64,000 nt of DNA from Meiothermus cerbereus DSM 11376 (GTDB lineage Bacteria; Deinococcota; Deinococci; Deinococcales; Thermaceae): NCBI RefSeq assembly GCF_000620065.1, contig NZ_JHVI01000007.1, positions 2,501 to 66,500 of the forward strand, given 5' to 3'. Made by a program: the position numbers and the translations under genes. Below, one piece after another: positions 53,100 through 62,558 of this stretch; position 1 is the first letter of the stretch, and every line of letters begins with the position of its first letter. The notes under the pieces were generated by a model, which had not been told where the DNA came from, ran no database searches, and saw only the letters and a list, made by a program, of their open reading frames with translations.

Positions 53100-54116
53100 C
53101 TACCGCTGGCGCAGGATGTAGCGCAAAGCGGCCTCGAGCTGTTCTTTAGGGTCTGCTTCCACCAGATCGGGTTCCACCCCGCGCCCTTCCCAGGTGGGGC
53201 CACTGAAGGGGGCCAGAACTCCATTCGCAACCAGGGCCACCCCGCCATCGGGGAAGCAGTAGGGGGTGAGGGCTTCGGTATTGCCGGCGCTGCGGGTGCC
53301 GATTAGGTAGGCCCTTCCGGCGTTTTTCAGCGCCCCGGCCAGCCCTTCGGCGGCAGAGTGTACGTCGCCATCGATCAGCACCACCAGGGGTTTTTGCGTT
53401 TGTGGGCGGCCCAAGAAGGGGGTGGTGGGGAACGGAATGGCCCCCAGGCCCCGGCTCACAATGCGCCAGGGTACGCCCCGCATGAAGACCCCCGCGATCT
53501 CGGCCATGCGAAGCACCAGCCCGCCCGGGTTGCCGCGCAGGTCCAGCACATAGCCCCGGGCCCTGGCTTCGTAGCGGCGGATGGCGTCTTGCAAAGCAAC
53601 CAGGCCCGCCACGTCTATCAGGTCGCCGATCCGCACGATGACCACCCCATCGGTAAAGCGCACCTGGGGCGTCTGGTAGGGGGATTGGGGCGGCTGGGGG
53701 GGTGGGGAGGGAGGTGGAGCTGGGTTCACCGGCCTGGCGGGCTCGGAACTTGGCGTGCTGGGATTGGGTGGGGTGGTGGGGAGCAAATCCTGGTCTTTAA
53801 AGGGCAGGGACAGGCACGCTCCTCCGCCCAGCAGCCGCCGCGCCTGTTCAGGGCTCAGCACCCTCGAGTGGTCGTCGCGCAGTTCGCCGTACATCTTGTC
53901 CAGCAAACGATATAAACCGTCCCAGTCGCGCACCTCGCGTAGCTTGAGCCGGTAGGTTTCGCCCACCGCTTCCCAGTCCACCCCGTTGAAGCCCGTGTCG
54001 TAGTAGCGCTCTTTGACCAACCGCCAGGCTTGCTCAAACCGCAGAGTAAAAGCCTGGGTATCCTGGGCCAGAACCAGGCTTCCCAGCAGCATCCACCCCA
54101 TCACCCAGCCACGCAT
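53100..54116 (-). CDS. S41-family (C-terminal-processing-like) peptidase, secreted
   Basis: The 338-residue protein has a signal peptide (MRGWVMGWMLLGSLVLAQ), the S41 N-terminal helical part (about 20-100), and the catalytic core with the serine in 'LIDGDVHSAAEGLAGALK'. The usual PDZ domain is missing; a proline/serine-rich linker of about 40 residues stands in its place. The lysine expected a short way after the serine (T-x-G-K) is replaced by 'IGTRSAGNTEAL', so a Ser/His or other arrangement, or loss of activity, is possible. A TATCAT box six bases before the ATG predicts a leaderless transcript. Confidence 0.78.
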   Translation of the reverse strand: MRGWVMGWMLLGSLVLAQDTQAFTLRFEQAWRLVKERYYDTGFNGVDWEAVGETYRLKLREVRDWDGLYRLLDKMYGELRDDHSRVLSPEQARRLLGGGACLSLPFKDQDLLPTTPPNPSTPSSEPARPVNPAPPPSPPPQPPQSPYQTPQVRFTDGVVIVRIGDLIDVAGLVALQDAIRRYEARARGYVLDLRGNPGGLVLRMAEIAGVFMRGVPWRIVSRGLGAIPFPTTPFLGRPQTQKPLVVLIDGDVHSAAEGLAGALKNAGRAYLIGTRSAGNTEALTPYCFPDGGVALVANGVLAPFSGPTWEGRGVEPDLVEADPKEQLEAALRYILRQR

Positions 54117-54122
54117 AGCTGC

Positions 54123-54128
54123 ATGATA
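54123..54128 (-). promoter_or_regulatory. -10 box of the S41 peptidase gene
   Basis: TATCAT on the minus strand ends 6 bases before the ATG at 54116. No ribosome site is present, consistent with a leaderless mRNA. The -35 is not recognisable. Confidence 0.45.
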
Positions 54129-54286
54129 CGCGACTGGGCCGGGCCCACAGTGAGCGCCGTGCAGGTTTTGGCCGGTTTGCCAGGGCCAGCAAGTTCAAGC
54201 GAGAAGTGAATCTGGGGCGCTCTTTGCCAGTGCTGGGTTGCTTGCAGATTGATTGCTTTGTCCTGAGCACATCTGCTGGCAGCAGC

Positions 54287-56446
54287 CTACGACTCTTTTT
54301 CCTTGTCGTAGCCTTCCTCGAGCTTGGCGAACTCCTCCAGGGCGGCCCTGATGCGGCCTTGCAGGCCCCGAAAACCTTCCATGCGGGCTCCAGTCAACAG
54401 CTCGAGGGCCTCTTCCACCGTCTCGACGGCGTAGATATGAAACTTCCGAGCGCGAATGGCCTCGAGCACCTCAGCCCGCAGGGTCAGGTTGGGAATGTTG
54501 GCCCTGGGCAGAATCACCCCCTGGCTGCCACTAAGGCCCAGGGTCTGGCATACCCGGAAAAACCCCTCCACTTTGGCATTGATGGCCCCCACCGCCAGCA
54601 CCTTGCCGGTCTGGTCTACCGCCCCCGTCACGGCCAGGTCTTGCCGCAGGGGGAAGTTGCCAATCGCCGACAGCGCCGCCACCAGCTCGGCCAGCCCCGC
54701 CGAGTCGCCTTCAATGGAAACATAACTCTGCTCAAAGGCCAGGCTGATGGTGGCCGGCAGGGGGCCGTTCTCCACATAACGGCTGCGCAAGTAGCCAGCC
54801 AGGGTCAGTACCGCCTTGTGGAAAATTTGCCCTCCCAGACCAGCCTCGCGGTCTATAGAAATCAGATGGTCGCGGCCTGGGGCGGCCCGTGCGGTCAGTC
54901 GGGCCGGGCGGCCCCAGTAGGGCGCAGCTTCAACAACCACCAGGCTGTTCACTTCACCCACCGCTTTGCCGGTGGTGTGCAGGCTTACAGTCCCTTCTTG
55001 TACAGCACGCAAAAACTCTTCTTCGGAAAGGAAGTTTCGCTGGTCGCGGGCGGCCAGGGCTTTTTCGACGGCCTCGGCGCTGATAAGGCCTTCGCCCAGA
55101 ACCGCGGCTTCCTCGGCCAGGGCGCGAATTTCAACCAGCCGGGCATCCATGCGCTCGCGCTGCTCGGCGCTGCGCCGGGCCTCGTCGAAGAGCCGGGTCA
55201 GGCCACCCTGGGTGAGCTGGAAGCCCTGGGCCTGGAGCCACCCCCCCAGGGCCATCCGGTTCTCGGGGCTGGCCGGCAGGGTGGGCGAAAACTCGGCCCG
55301 TATACGGAACAGTTCGCTAAAGGCTGGATCCTCTTCCAGGGCTTCAAAAGCCTCATGGGTGCCCACCAGCATGACCTGCATCTGGATTGGGAAGGGCTCG
55401 ACCTCGAGGCCCGCTGGGGCCTGGGGCTCGGTAACCGGCTCGACCTGCCCATTGCGCAAGGCCCGCTTGAAGGCTTCCCAGGTACCCTCCCGCCGCAGGC
55501 TCAGGGCGTCCAGAATCAGATACCCCCCCTGGGCGCGGTGCACCGCGCCGGGGCGGATCAGGCTGACATTGGTGCTCCATACGCCCCGGTCTACGATGTA
55601 GTCCAGCCGCCCAAAAAGCCGGGGGGCGGTGGCGTAGGGTTCGTAGACAATGGGGGGTGGGGTGCCGCTGCTGGAAGAGGTAAGCAGGTTGGGCCGCCAC
55701 TGGGCCGGGTCGAGGGGCTCGCCGGTTTCGGCATAGCGGGCCAGGCGGGCCCGCAGGGCCTCGAGGTAGGCCCTGGCCTGGGGGAAGCGTTTAAACAGCG
55801 GCTCGAAGCGGTTGTTCAGGTAATGCAGCGCCCAGTCGCGGCGCAACCGCCGCAGTGCAACCTCGAGCTCGGCAGCAGCAGCCAGACTACCCAGCGTAAC
55901 CTCCTCCAGCCGGGCACTGAGTTCGGCTGGCACCGGGCCGGGGCCGGTAAACTCCAGCCTTTCACCGCTGACCGATAGGGCAAACCCCGCCGCCTGGGCT
56001 TCTTGCTGAAGCGCGGCCAGTTGCTGCTCACGGAACTGTTTGAAGCGGGCCTCGAGCTGGGTTTTTTCCCGCAGAAAAGAGCCCTGGCGAAATAGCTCGT
56101 CCAGCCGATTGACCTCCAGCAGCAGACTTTCCACGGCCTCGGCCAGATGGGTTTCCTGACCGCTGGGCAGGGTCAGCACCGCCACCTTGCGCTCCGACAA
56201 TGGCACATACAGCAGGTCGGGCGGGGTTTCCACGGTCTGGGTGCTCAGATAGGCCAGCAATGCCTCGTGTTTCCCCAGGCTGGAAGGCCCCACCAGATAG
56301 GCGTGGAAACCCCCACGAATCGCCATCTCCAGCGCATCCCTGGCCCGCTCCTGACCAAAAAAGGGTTTTGCTGGCGGGAATAAGGCCATTTCGTTGGAAT
56401 TTTCGCAAAATGTACGCCACTCCAGCGCCTCGTAAGAAAGCTTCAT
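54287..56446 (-). CDS. lonC: LonC-type Lon-like protease (ATP-independent)
   Basis: The 719-residue protein has an AAA+-like N-terminal part with a degenerate Walker A (GPSSLGKH at 53-60: histidine in place of Ser/Thr), a long coiled-coil insertion (about 100-240), and a C-terminal Lon protease domain with Ser582 (IEGDSAGLAELV) and Lys625 (AINAKVEGFF) as the catalytic dyad. These numbers match Meiothermus taiwanensis LonC, described as ATP-independent. It degrades unfolded or damaged proteins. The ATG at 56446 (MKLSYEAL) is preferred over the 56482 start because it matches that numbering and has a -10 (TATACT) eight bases upstream. Confidence 0.92.
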   Translation of the reverse strand: MKLSYEALEWRTFCENSNEMALFPPAKPFFGQERARDALEMAIRGGFHAYLVGPSSLGKHEALLAYLSTQTVETPPDLLYVPLSERKVAVLTLPSGQETHLAEAVESLLLEVNRLDELFRQGSFLREKTQLEARFKQFREQQLAALQQEAQAAGFALSVSGERLEFTGPGPVPAELSARLEEVTLGSLAAAAELEVALRRLRRDWALHYLNNRFEPLFKRFPQARAYLEALRARLARYAETGEPLDPAQWRPNLLTSSSSGTPPPIVYEPYATAPRLFGRLDYIVDRGVWSTNVSLIRPGAVHRAQGGYLILDALSLRREGTWEAFKRALRNGQVEPVTEPQAPAGLEVEPFPIQMQVMLVGTHEAFEALEEDPAFSELFRIRAEFSPTLPASPENRMALGGWLQAQGFQLTQGGLTRLFDEARRSAEQRERMDARLVEIRALAEEAAVLGEGLISAEAVEKALAARDQRNFLSEEEFLRAVQEGTVSLHTTGKAVGEVNSLVVVEAAPYWGRPARLTARAAPGRDHLISIDREAGLGGQIFHKAVLTLAGYLRSRYVENGPLPATISLAFEQSYVSIEGDSAGLAELVAALSAIGNFPLRQDLAVTGAVDQTGKVLAVGAINAKVEGFFRVCQTLGLSGSQGVILPRANIPNLTLRAEVLEAIRARKFHIYAVETVEEALELLTGARMEGFRGLQGRIRAALEEFAKLEEGYDKEKES

Positions 56447-56454
56447 GCGGGACA

Positions 56455-56460
56455 AGTATA
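56455..56460 (-). promoter_or_regulatory. -10 box of lonC (leaderless)
   Basis: TATACT on the minus strand ends 8 bases before the ATG at 56446, with no ribosome site between. This supports the 56446 start over the upstream one, because transcription would begin downstream of 56482. Confidence 0.5.
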
Positions 56461-56562
56461 CCCACAGCCGGGCACTGAACAAGGGGTAGCAAAAAGCCTG
56501 GCCCAGGGCTTTCAGGCAAAACCCAACCCTGTTATGCTGTTGCCAAAGGAGGCAACTACGCC

Positions 56563-57804
56563 ATGTCTATGCGTGTTCTTGGGATGATTCTTGCGGGGGG
56601 GCAGGGTTCAAGGCTATTTCCCCTCACGGCCAAACGCGCCAAGCCTTCTGTGCCGTTTGGAGCGCGCTACCGCATCATTGATTTTGTACTCAACAACTTT
56701 CTGAACTCGGGGATTTACAGCATCTATGTACTCACCCAGTTCAAAGCCCAGTCCCTGACCGAGCACGTGCAACGGCACTGGCGCTTTGGGGGCTTTCTGG
56801 AGGATGCCTTCATCCTGCTGGTGCCGGCCCAGATGTACCGCTACGAGGAGCTGGGGCCGGTCTGGTACCGTGGCACCGCCGATGCCATCTACCAGAACCT
56901 GCACCTCGTCAACAACCACAAACCCGAGAACGTGGCGATCTTTGGTGGCGACCACATCTTCAAGATGAACATCGCCCACATGCTGGACTACCACAACGAC
57001 CACAAGGCCGACCTGACCATCGCGGCTTACCCCGTGCCCATTGAGCAGGCCAGCCGTTTTGGAGTGCTGCAGGTAGACGAGCAGTGGCGCATGGTGGGAT
57101 TTCAGGAAAAGCCCAAAAACCCCACCCCCATCCCGGGCAAACCGGATCAGGCCCTGGTCTCGATGGGCAACTATATCTTCCGCACCGAAGCCCTGGTAGA
57201 GAAGCTCGAGCATGACGCCAAAGACCCCAACTCCTCGCACGACTTTGGCAAAGACGTAATCCCCCGGGCCCTAAGCGAGGGCTACCGTATCCAGGTCTAC
57301 GACTTCAAGCGCAACCCCATCCCCGGCCAGCAAGGCCCCAACACCTACTGGCGCGATGTGGGTACCATTGATGCCTATTTTGAAGCCAGCATGGATCTGA
57401 TTCAGGTTACCCCTGAGTTCGACCTGTACAACCCCGAATGGCCCCTGCGGGCGGCCAACTTCAACTCCCCACCGGCCAAGTTTGTGCACGAGGCCGGGGC
57501 CCGTACCGGGCAGGCTTTCAACAGCCTGATTGCCGGAGGCTGCATCATTTCCGGGGGCACCATCCGCGAGTCGGTGATTTTTCGCCGAAACCGCATCAAC
57601 TCCTATGCCCTGGTCGAGCGCAGTGTGCTCTTCGACGAGGTCGAGGTGGGGCGTTATGCCAAGCTGCGCAACACCATCGTGGACAAAAACGTCATCATCC
57701 CGCCCCACACCGAGATTGGCTACGACCTCGAGGCCGACCGCGCCCGGGGCTTTACCGTCACCTCGGAAGGCATCGTGGTGGTGCCCAAAAGCTACAGGTT
57801 CTGA
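56563..57804 (+). CDS. glgC: Glucose-1-phosphate adenylyltransferase GlgC
   Basis: The 413-residue enzyme makes ADP-glucose for glycogen. It has the pyrophosphorylase N-terminus '[22 protein letters not shown]', '[15 protein letters not shown]', and the C-terminal left-handed beta-helix. The regulatory arginine near the N-terminus (RLFPLT) is present. AAAGGAGG precedes the ATG, and TATGCT near 56534 is a possible -10. glgA follows about 1.3 kb later on the same strand, with two small genes between. Confidence 0.93.
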   Translation: MSMRVLGMILAGGQGSRLFPLTAKRAKPSVPFGARYRIIDFVLNNFLNSGIYSIYVLTQFKAQSLTEHVQRHWRFGGFLEDAFILLVPAQMYRYEELGPVWYRGTADAIYQNLHLVNNHKPENVAIFGGDHIFKMNIAHMLDYHNDHKADLTIAAYPVPIEQASRFGVLQVDEQWRMVGFQEKPKNPTPIPGKPDQALVSMGNYIFRTEALVEKLEHDAKDPNSSHDFGKDVIPRALSEGYRIQVYDFKRNPIPGQQGPNTYWRDVGTIDAYFEASMDLIQVTPEFDLYNPEWPLRAANFNSPPAKFVHEAGARTGQAFNSLIAGGCIISGGTIRESVIFRRNRINSYALVERSVLFDEVEVGRYAKLRNTIVDKNVIIPPHTEIGYDLEADRARGFTVTSEGIVVVPKSYRF

Positions 57805-57828
57805 TCTGTGCTTATTGCTGATAGCCTA

Positions 57829-57870
57829 TAGCCAATAGCGGTTTTACCCTAAGCTATTAGTCATTGGCTA
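57829..57870. repeat. Small inverted repeat between glgC and the nitroreductase gene
   Basis: TAGCCAAT (57829-57836) and ATTGGCTA (57863-57870) flank the nested pair AATAGC/GCTATT. Direct repeats GCTACAGGT lie at 57791-57799 (last codons of glgC) and 57867-57875. The structure may attenuate or protect the glgC 3' end. Confidence 0.4.
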
Positions 57871-57880
57871 CAGGTATTTT

Positions 57881-58570
57881 ATGGACAAGCATCCCGGTAA
57901 GGTTTTTTATCGCCTGACACGCATTTTCCCCGGCGACCAGCTACCGGGTGGACGGGCCCCTGCGGCCAAGGTCTACGCCAATCCGCTGGAATCGTTAGAG
58001 CTTGCGGAGCCCGCCCGCGACGGGGGGCCGGCAGTATGGCGGGTGCTGTCCAGGGTTGCGCCCACCACCCCCAAAGTGGGCTCCTCCATCACCCAGGCTG
58101 AGCTTTCGCAGGTGCTGGCCCCGCTGGCGGTGCGCCGGGGGGGGCGGGGCTATCCTTCGGCAGGGGGAGCCTATCCCCTCGAGGTCTACCTGGCCGTGCA
58201 GCACCTGCAGGACACCTTCCAGGGCATCTACCACTACGCTGCCAAACAGCACCAGCTAGAACAGCTTTCCAGCCGTTTCGACCCCAAGGGTTGGCGAGCA
58301 GCCCTGATGGATCTGGAGGCGGTGGAAGCCTCGGCGGCGCTGGTGGTTTTTAGTGCCGTACCGGAACGCTCCGAGGCGGTGTTTGGGCTGCGCGGGTTTC
58401 GCTATGCCCTGCTCGAGGTGGGCTACGCGGTGGGCGAGGTGATGGTGGCCGCCACCGCCCTGGGCCTGCAGGCCTATCCCGCCGAGACCTTCTACGACGA
58501 AGAAGTGCGCAAACTCCTTTCGCTGCCCGATACCGAGCATCCGGTGGTGGTGCTGCTGCTGGGCCGGTAG
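57881..58570 (+). CDS. SagB-type nitroreductase-like oxidoreductase
   Basis: The 229-residue FMN-dependent protein belongs to the nitroreductase superfamily, SagB branch ('RRGGRGYPSAGGAYPLEVYL', 'YALLEVGYAVGEVMVAATALGLQAYPAETF'). SagB enzymes oxidise azoline rings in peptide antibiotics, but stand-alone relatives of unknown function are common. There is no cyclodehydratase or precursor peptide next to it. It lies between glgC and the cyclotransferase gene in the glycogen region. Confidence 0.72.
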   Translation: MDKHPGKVFYRLTRIFPGDQLPGGRAPAAKVYANPLESLELAEPARDGGPAVWRVLSRVAPTTPKVGSSITQAELSQVLAPLAVRRGGRGYPSAGGAYPLEVYLAVQHLQDTFQGIYHYAAKQHQLEQLSSRFDPKGWRAALMDLEAVEASAALVVFSAVPERSEAVFGLRGFRYALLEVGYAVGEVMVAATALGLQAYPAETFYDEEVRKLLSLPDTEHPVVVLLLGR

Positions 58571-58683
58571 ACCTCGGGTGCCCTCCGCCCCCCAAGTAAC
58601 GGTAGGGCCAGTGCCCCTCCTGACAGCGGAAGGTAGGGCCTTCGCCTTCGCTTCGCGGCCATAGGCGGTATGCTTTGCTAGAG

Positions 58684-59112
58684 ATGGACGCTCCAGAAGC
58701 GGTTTTTGTCTACGGCACCCTCAAGCAGGGCGAGCGCAACTTTTCGGTCTCACAGCAGGCGGGCTGGGTGCGCTCAGAGCAGGCCTACATCGAAGGTTTC
58801 CGGCTGTTTCACATCCCCCAGGGCGATTTGCGGCCCTACGCCTATCCAGCGGTGGTGCGGGGCCAGGGGCGGGTGTTTGGTGAGGTGCAGTGGTTCGCGA
58901 ACCTATCCCATGCTCTAGAGCTGCTCGATGCGCTCGAGGATGAGGGCGGCGAGTACCTGCGAATCCCCACCACCGCCTACCTTTACCGCCAGGCCGCACC
59001 ACCCTGTGCAGTCTGGCTGTATACCTACCCCAGCCTGCAAGCCGTGCAGAGCGTATCGGGCCTCTGGCTGCCGGAGGGGGTCTGGCGTGAAGAAAAGGAG
59101 CCCAAGGGGTAA
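58684..59112 (+). CDS. Gamma-glutamylcyclotransferase-like protein (AIG2/GGCT fold)
   Basis: The 142-residue protein has the family start 'FVYGTLKQGERNF' and the catalytic-glutamate region 'LELLDALEDEGGEYLRIPT'. These enzymes cyclise gamma-glutamyl groups to 5-oxoproline; the substrate is unknown. The ATG at 58684 is favoured because TATGCT ends 9 bases before it; the in-frame TTG at 58675 directly abuts the -10. Its stop codon TAA is part of a -10-like TAAACT before glgA. Confidence 0.8.
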   Translation: MDAPEAVFVYGTLKQGERNFSVSQQAGWVRSEQAYIEGFRLFHIPQGDLRPYAYPAVVRGQGRVFGEVQWFANLSHALELLDALEDEGGEYLRIPTTAYLYRQAAPPCAVWLYTYPSLQAVQSVSGLWLPEGVWREEKEPKG

Positions 59113-59127
59113 ACTGCCTTTGAGCTT

Positions 59128-60474
59128 ATGAAAGTTGCCTTCGTTGCCTCCGAAGCTTTCCCCTTTGCCAAAGTGGGGGGCCTGGCCGATGTGGTGGGGA
59201 GTCTGCCCCAAGCCCTCAAGCGCCAGGGCCTCGAGCCCACCATCTTTATCCCCTGGTACTGGGGCATCCAGGGCTACTACGTGGGCGAGGCCTGGTTCAC
59301 CTTCCAGGGCCAGCGCGAGAAGATTGGGATCGGCCACGCCGAGCACGGTGGGGTACGCTACGTGCTGGTGGGGCTGGGGGACTTTGCCCGCGACAAAGCC
59401 TACGGCTACCCCGACGACTTCCGCCGCTTCGTGCGCTTTGCCCTGGCCACTGCCGAGCTGCTGGGCGATTTTGATGTCGTTCACGCCCACGACTGGCAGG
59501 CGGCCCTGCTCCCCCTGCTGCGCAACCTGGGCTGGTTCAAAGCCCACACGGTCTATACCATCCACAACCTGGCCTACCAGGGGGTCTGGGGCTCCCAGGA
59601 CTTCTACGCCTGGACGGGCCTGCCGGGCGAGACCTACTACGGGGCGGGCCTCGAGCACCACGGCTCGGTCAACCTGATGAAAGCCGGGATCGTGAACGCT
59701 GACGCCGTAACCACCGTCTCGCCCCGCTACGCCTGGGAGATCACCACCCCCGAAGGGGGCGAGGGGCTGGACGGGGTGCTGCGGGCGCAGCAGTGGAAGC
59801 TCCGGGGCATCTTGAACGGCCTCGACACCGACTACTGGAATCCGGCCACCGACCCCTACCTCCAGCACCACTACGACGCCCATAACTTCTCGGGCAAGGC
59901 CCAAAACCGGGCCCTGCTGCTATCGGAGCTGGCCCTGGAAGACCGGCCCACCCTGGGGGTGGTCTCGCGCTTTGCCCACCAGAAGGGCATCGACCTGATT
60001 GCCGATGCGGTAGACGGCCTGATGGGCCTGGGCATAAACCTGGTGGTGCTGGGCAGCGGCGACCCCAGCCTCGAGCGCACCTTCGCCTGGATGGCCGCCC
60101 ACCTCAAGGGGCGCCTGGCCTACGTGCAGGGCTACCACGAAGCCCTGTCCCACCGCATCTATGCTGGTTCCGACGGTTTTCTCATGCCCTCGCGCTTCGA
60201 GCCCTGCGGGCTGGCCCAGCTCATCGCCATGCGCTACGGAACCCCCCCCATCGTGCGGGCTGTGGGGGGCCTCTTGGACACGGTAAAACACTGGGAAACC
60301 GGCTTCATGTTCGACTCAGCCGATGCAGGCGGCATCCTGCACGGAGTGCGGGAATTCCTCAAGCACCCCGACCGCGAGTCGGTGGCTAGAAAAGCCATGC
60401 AGCAGGATTTTTCCTGGGAAAAGCCCGCCCGCGAGTACGTGGCCCTCTACCGTCAACTGCTAGGGATGTCGTAG
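59128..60474 (+). CDS. glgA: Glycogen synthase GlgA
   Basis: The 448-residue GT5 enzyme elongates glycogen with ADP-glucose made by GlgC. Motifs: KVGGLADV near the N-terminus (ADP-glucose binding), 'VVHAHDWQAALLPL', 'RFAHQKGIDLI' and 'SRFEPCGLAQLIAMRYGTPPIV' with the retaining-GT glutamate. The start ATG is 12 bases after TAAACT, indicating a short or absent leader. It follows the cyclotransferase by 15 bases. Branching enzyme is not in the window. Confidence 0.93.
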   Translation: MKVAFVASEAFPFAKVGGLADVVGSLPQALKRQGLEPTIFIPWYWGIQGYYVGEAWFTFQGQREKIGIGHAEHGGVRYVLVGLGDFARDKAYGYPDDFRRFVRFALATAELLGDFDVVHAHDWQAALLPLLRNLGWFKAHTVYTIHNLAYQGVWGSQDFYAWTGLPGETYYGAGLEHHGSVNLMKAGIVNADAVTTVSPRYAWEITTPEGGEGLDGVLRAQQWKLRGILNGLDTDYWNPATDPYLQHHYDAHNFSGKAQNRALLLSELALEDRPTLGVVSRFAHQKGIDLIADAVDGLMGLGINLVVLGSGDPSLERTFAWMAAHLKGRLAYVQGYHEALSHRIYAGSDGFLMPSRFEPCGLAQLIAMRYGTPPIVRAVGGLLDTVKHWETGFMFDSADAGGILHGVREFLKHPDRESVARKAMQQDFSWEKPAREYVALYRQLLGMS

Positions 60475-60524
60475 AGCAACGGGCCATAATAAGCAGTGTC
60501 TTTGATTTGTTCTTTTTCTGGGAT

Positions 60525-60603
60525 CCCCGCCTGAAGCGCGGGTAGCAACATCTCGAAAAACCAGGGTGCTCTGACAATCCCTAATGGAACGATTCAGGCG
60601 GGG
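60525..60603. repeat. 11-bp perfect inverted repeat, between glgA and the cupin gene
   Basis: CCCCGCCTGAA (60525-60535) and TTCAGGCGGGG (60593-60603) match perfectly with 57 bases between them. It lies between two convergent genes, so it may form a bidirectional barrier or terminator, but neither side has a T-run. The inner part also carries a second weak GCGCGGG repeat. Confidence 0.45.
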
Positions 60604-60609
60604 TTCATA

Positions 60610-61062
60610 CTAGCTCCCCTCAGCCGGACGGTAACGGGAAGGGTAGTTGACAATTTTGTCCCACTCGTCCGCGGTCGAGCGGGCCACAAAGACAATTAGC
60701 TCCTCCTCGCCGATGTTGAAAACCTCGTGCGGCACGCCGGGTTTGATGTAGATAAAGTCGCCCGCCTGGTTGATGACCTCTTTTTCCAGATTCTCGCCAA
60801 AGGTGTGTTTGACTTTGCCCTGCAGGATAAACAGCATCACCTCGAAGCCATCGTGGATATGGGCATAAGCAATCGCCCCCGGCGGCACGGTGGCCACGTT
60901 AATGGAGAGGCTGGTGGAGCCTACGTTTTTGCCGGACATGCCCTGCAGGTACTGGATGCCGTTCCAGGCCCGCCGGTTACCGCCGCCGCGAATCACGCTG
61001 ATGCCGCCGTGGTCCTCTACCACACCCAGGTCTATCGGACCTGTGTCAGGAGTTTTTGACAT
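60610..61062 (-). CDS. Cupin-domain protein
   Basis: The 150-residue protein has a single cupin domain with the metal-site motif 'AYAHIHDGFEVMLFILQGKV' and 'IKPGVPHEVFNIG' (two histidines and a glutamate-like pattern for metal binding). Function unknown; cupins of this type are sugar- or acid-binding enzymes or storage/sensor proteins. TAGAAT ends 5 bases before the ATG, so it is probably leaderless; the longer reading frame to 61104 is not supported. It is convergent with glgA. Confidence 0.78.
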   Translation of the reverse strand: MSKTPDTGPIDLGVVEDHGGISVIRGGGNRRAWNGIQYLQGMSGKNVGSTSLSINVATVPPGAIAYAHIHDGFEVMLFILQGKVKHTFGENLEKEVINQAGDFIYIKPGVPHEVFNIGEEELIVFVARSTADEWDKIVNYPSRYRPAEGS

Positions 61063-61103
61063 GCCGTATTCTACCCAACCCCCAATCCCTCCGGCAAAAT
61101 GCA

Positions 61104-62150
<1,047 letters not shown>

Positions 62151-62216
62151 CTATTCAGGGATGGTGATGGAGCCTCGAGCTGTGCTCAAAGGCCCCTTCG
62201 AATATAGACTGGGGTC

Positions 62217-62546
62217 ATGAGCTGGGTTGTGGTTTTTCTGGCCCTCTTTGTACTCATTGCCCTGTTTGGCCTGGTCAACTACTGGGGCTACCGGCGGGTC
62301 GAGAAAGCCCAGCAGGCCTGGTTCCGCCAGGTGCTGGGGGAGGGGGTAGATGTGGAGCAGTTTTTGCAATCGGCCCCTTACACGTACAAACCCCTCAAGG
62401 GCAGCAAGGCCTACGGCATCGTGGATAAGCGCACCGGCGAAGAGGTCTGGCGGGTCAAAACCCCCGAGGAGGCCGAAGCCTGGATCGTCACCAACACCCT
62501 GGCCGAGCGGGGAAAGTTGCCATCGAAGCCGGGAAAACCAGGCTGA
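62217..62546 (+). CDS. Small single-pass membrane protein, unknown function
   Basis: The 109-residue protein has one N-terminal transmembrane helix (about 3-25), followed by a charged cytoplasmic region ending 'EEVWRVKTPEEAEAWIVTN'. I do not recognise the family. The ATG at 62217 follows TAGACT by six bases (leaderless), which fixes the start. It is divergent from ddl and convergent with mutM, 12 bases apart. Confidence 0.72.
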   Translation: MSWVVVFLALFVLIALFGLVNYWGYRRVEKAQQAWFRQVLGEGVDVEQFLQSAPYTYKPLKGSKAYGIVDKRTGEEVWRVKTPEEAEAWIVTNTLAERGKLPSKPGKPG

Positions 62547-62558
62547 ACCAGCCGGCTT

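Noticed and set aside
54206-55978. 590-codon plus-strand frame opposite lonC
   Set aside because: Antisense shadow; lonC is supported by catalytic residues at the expected numbers.
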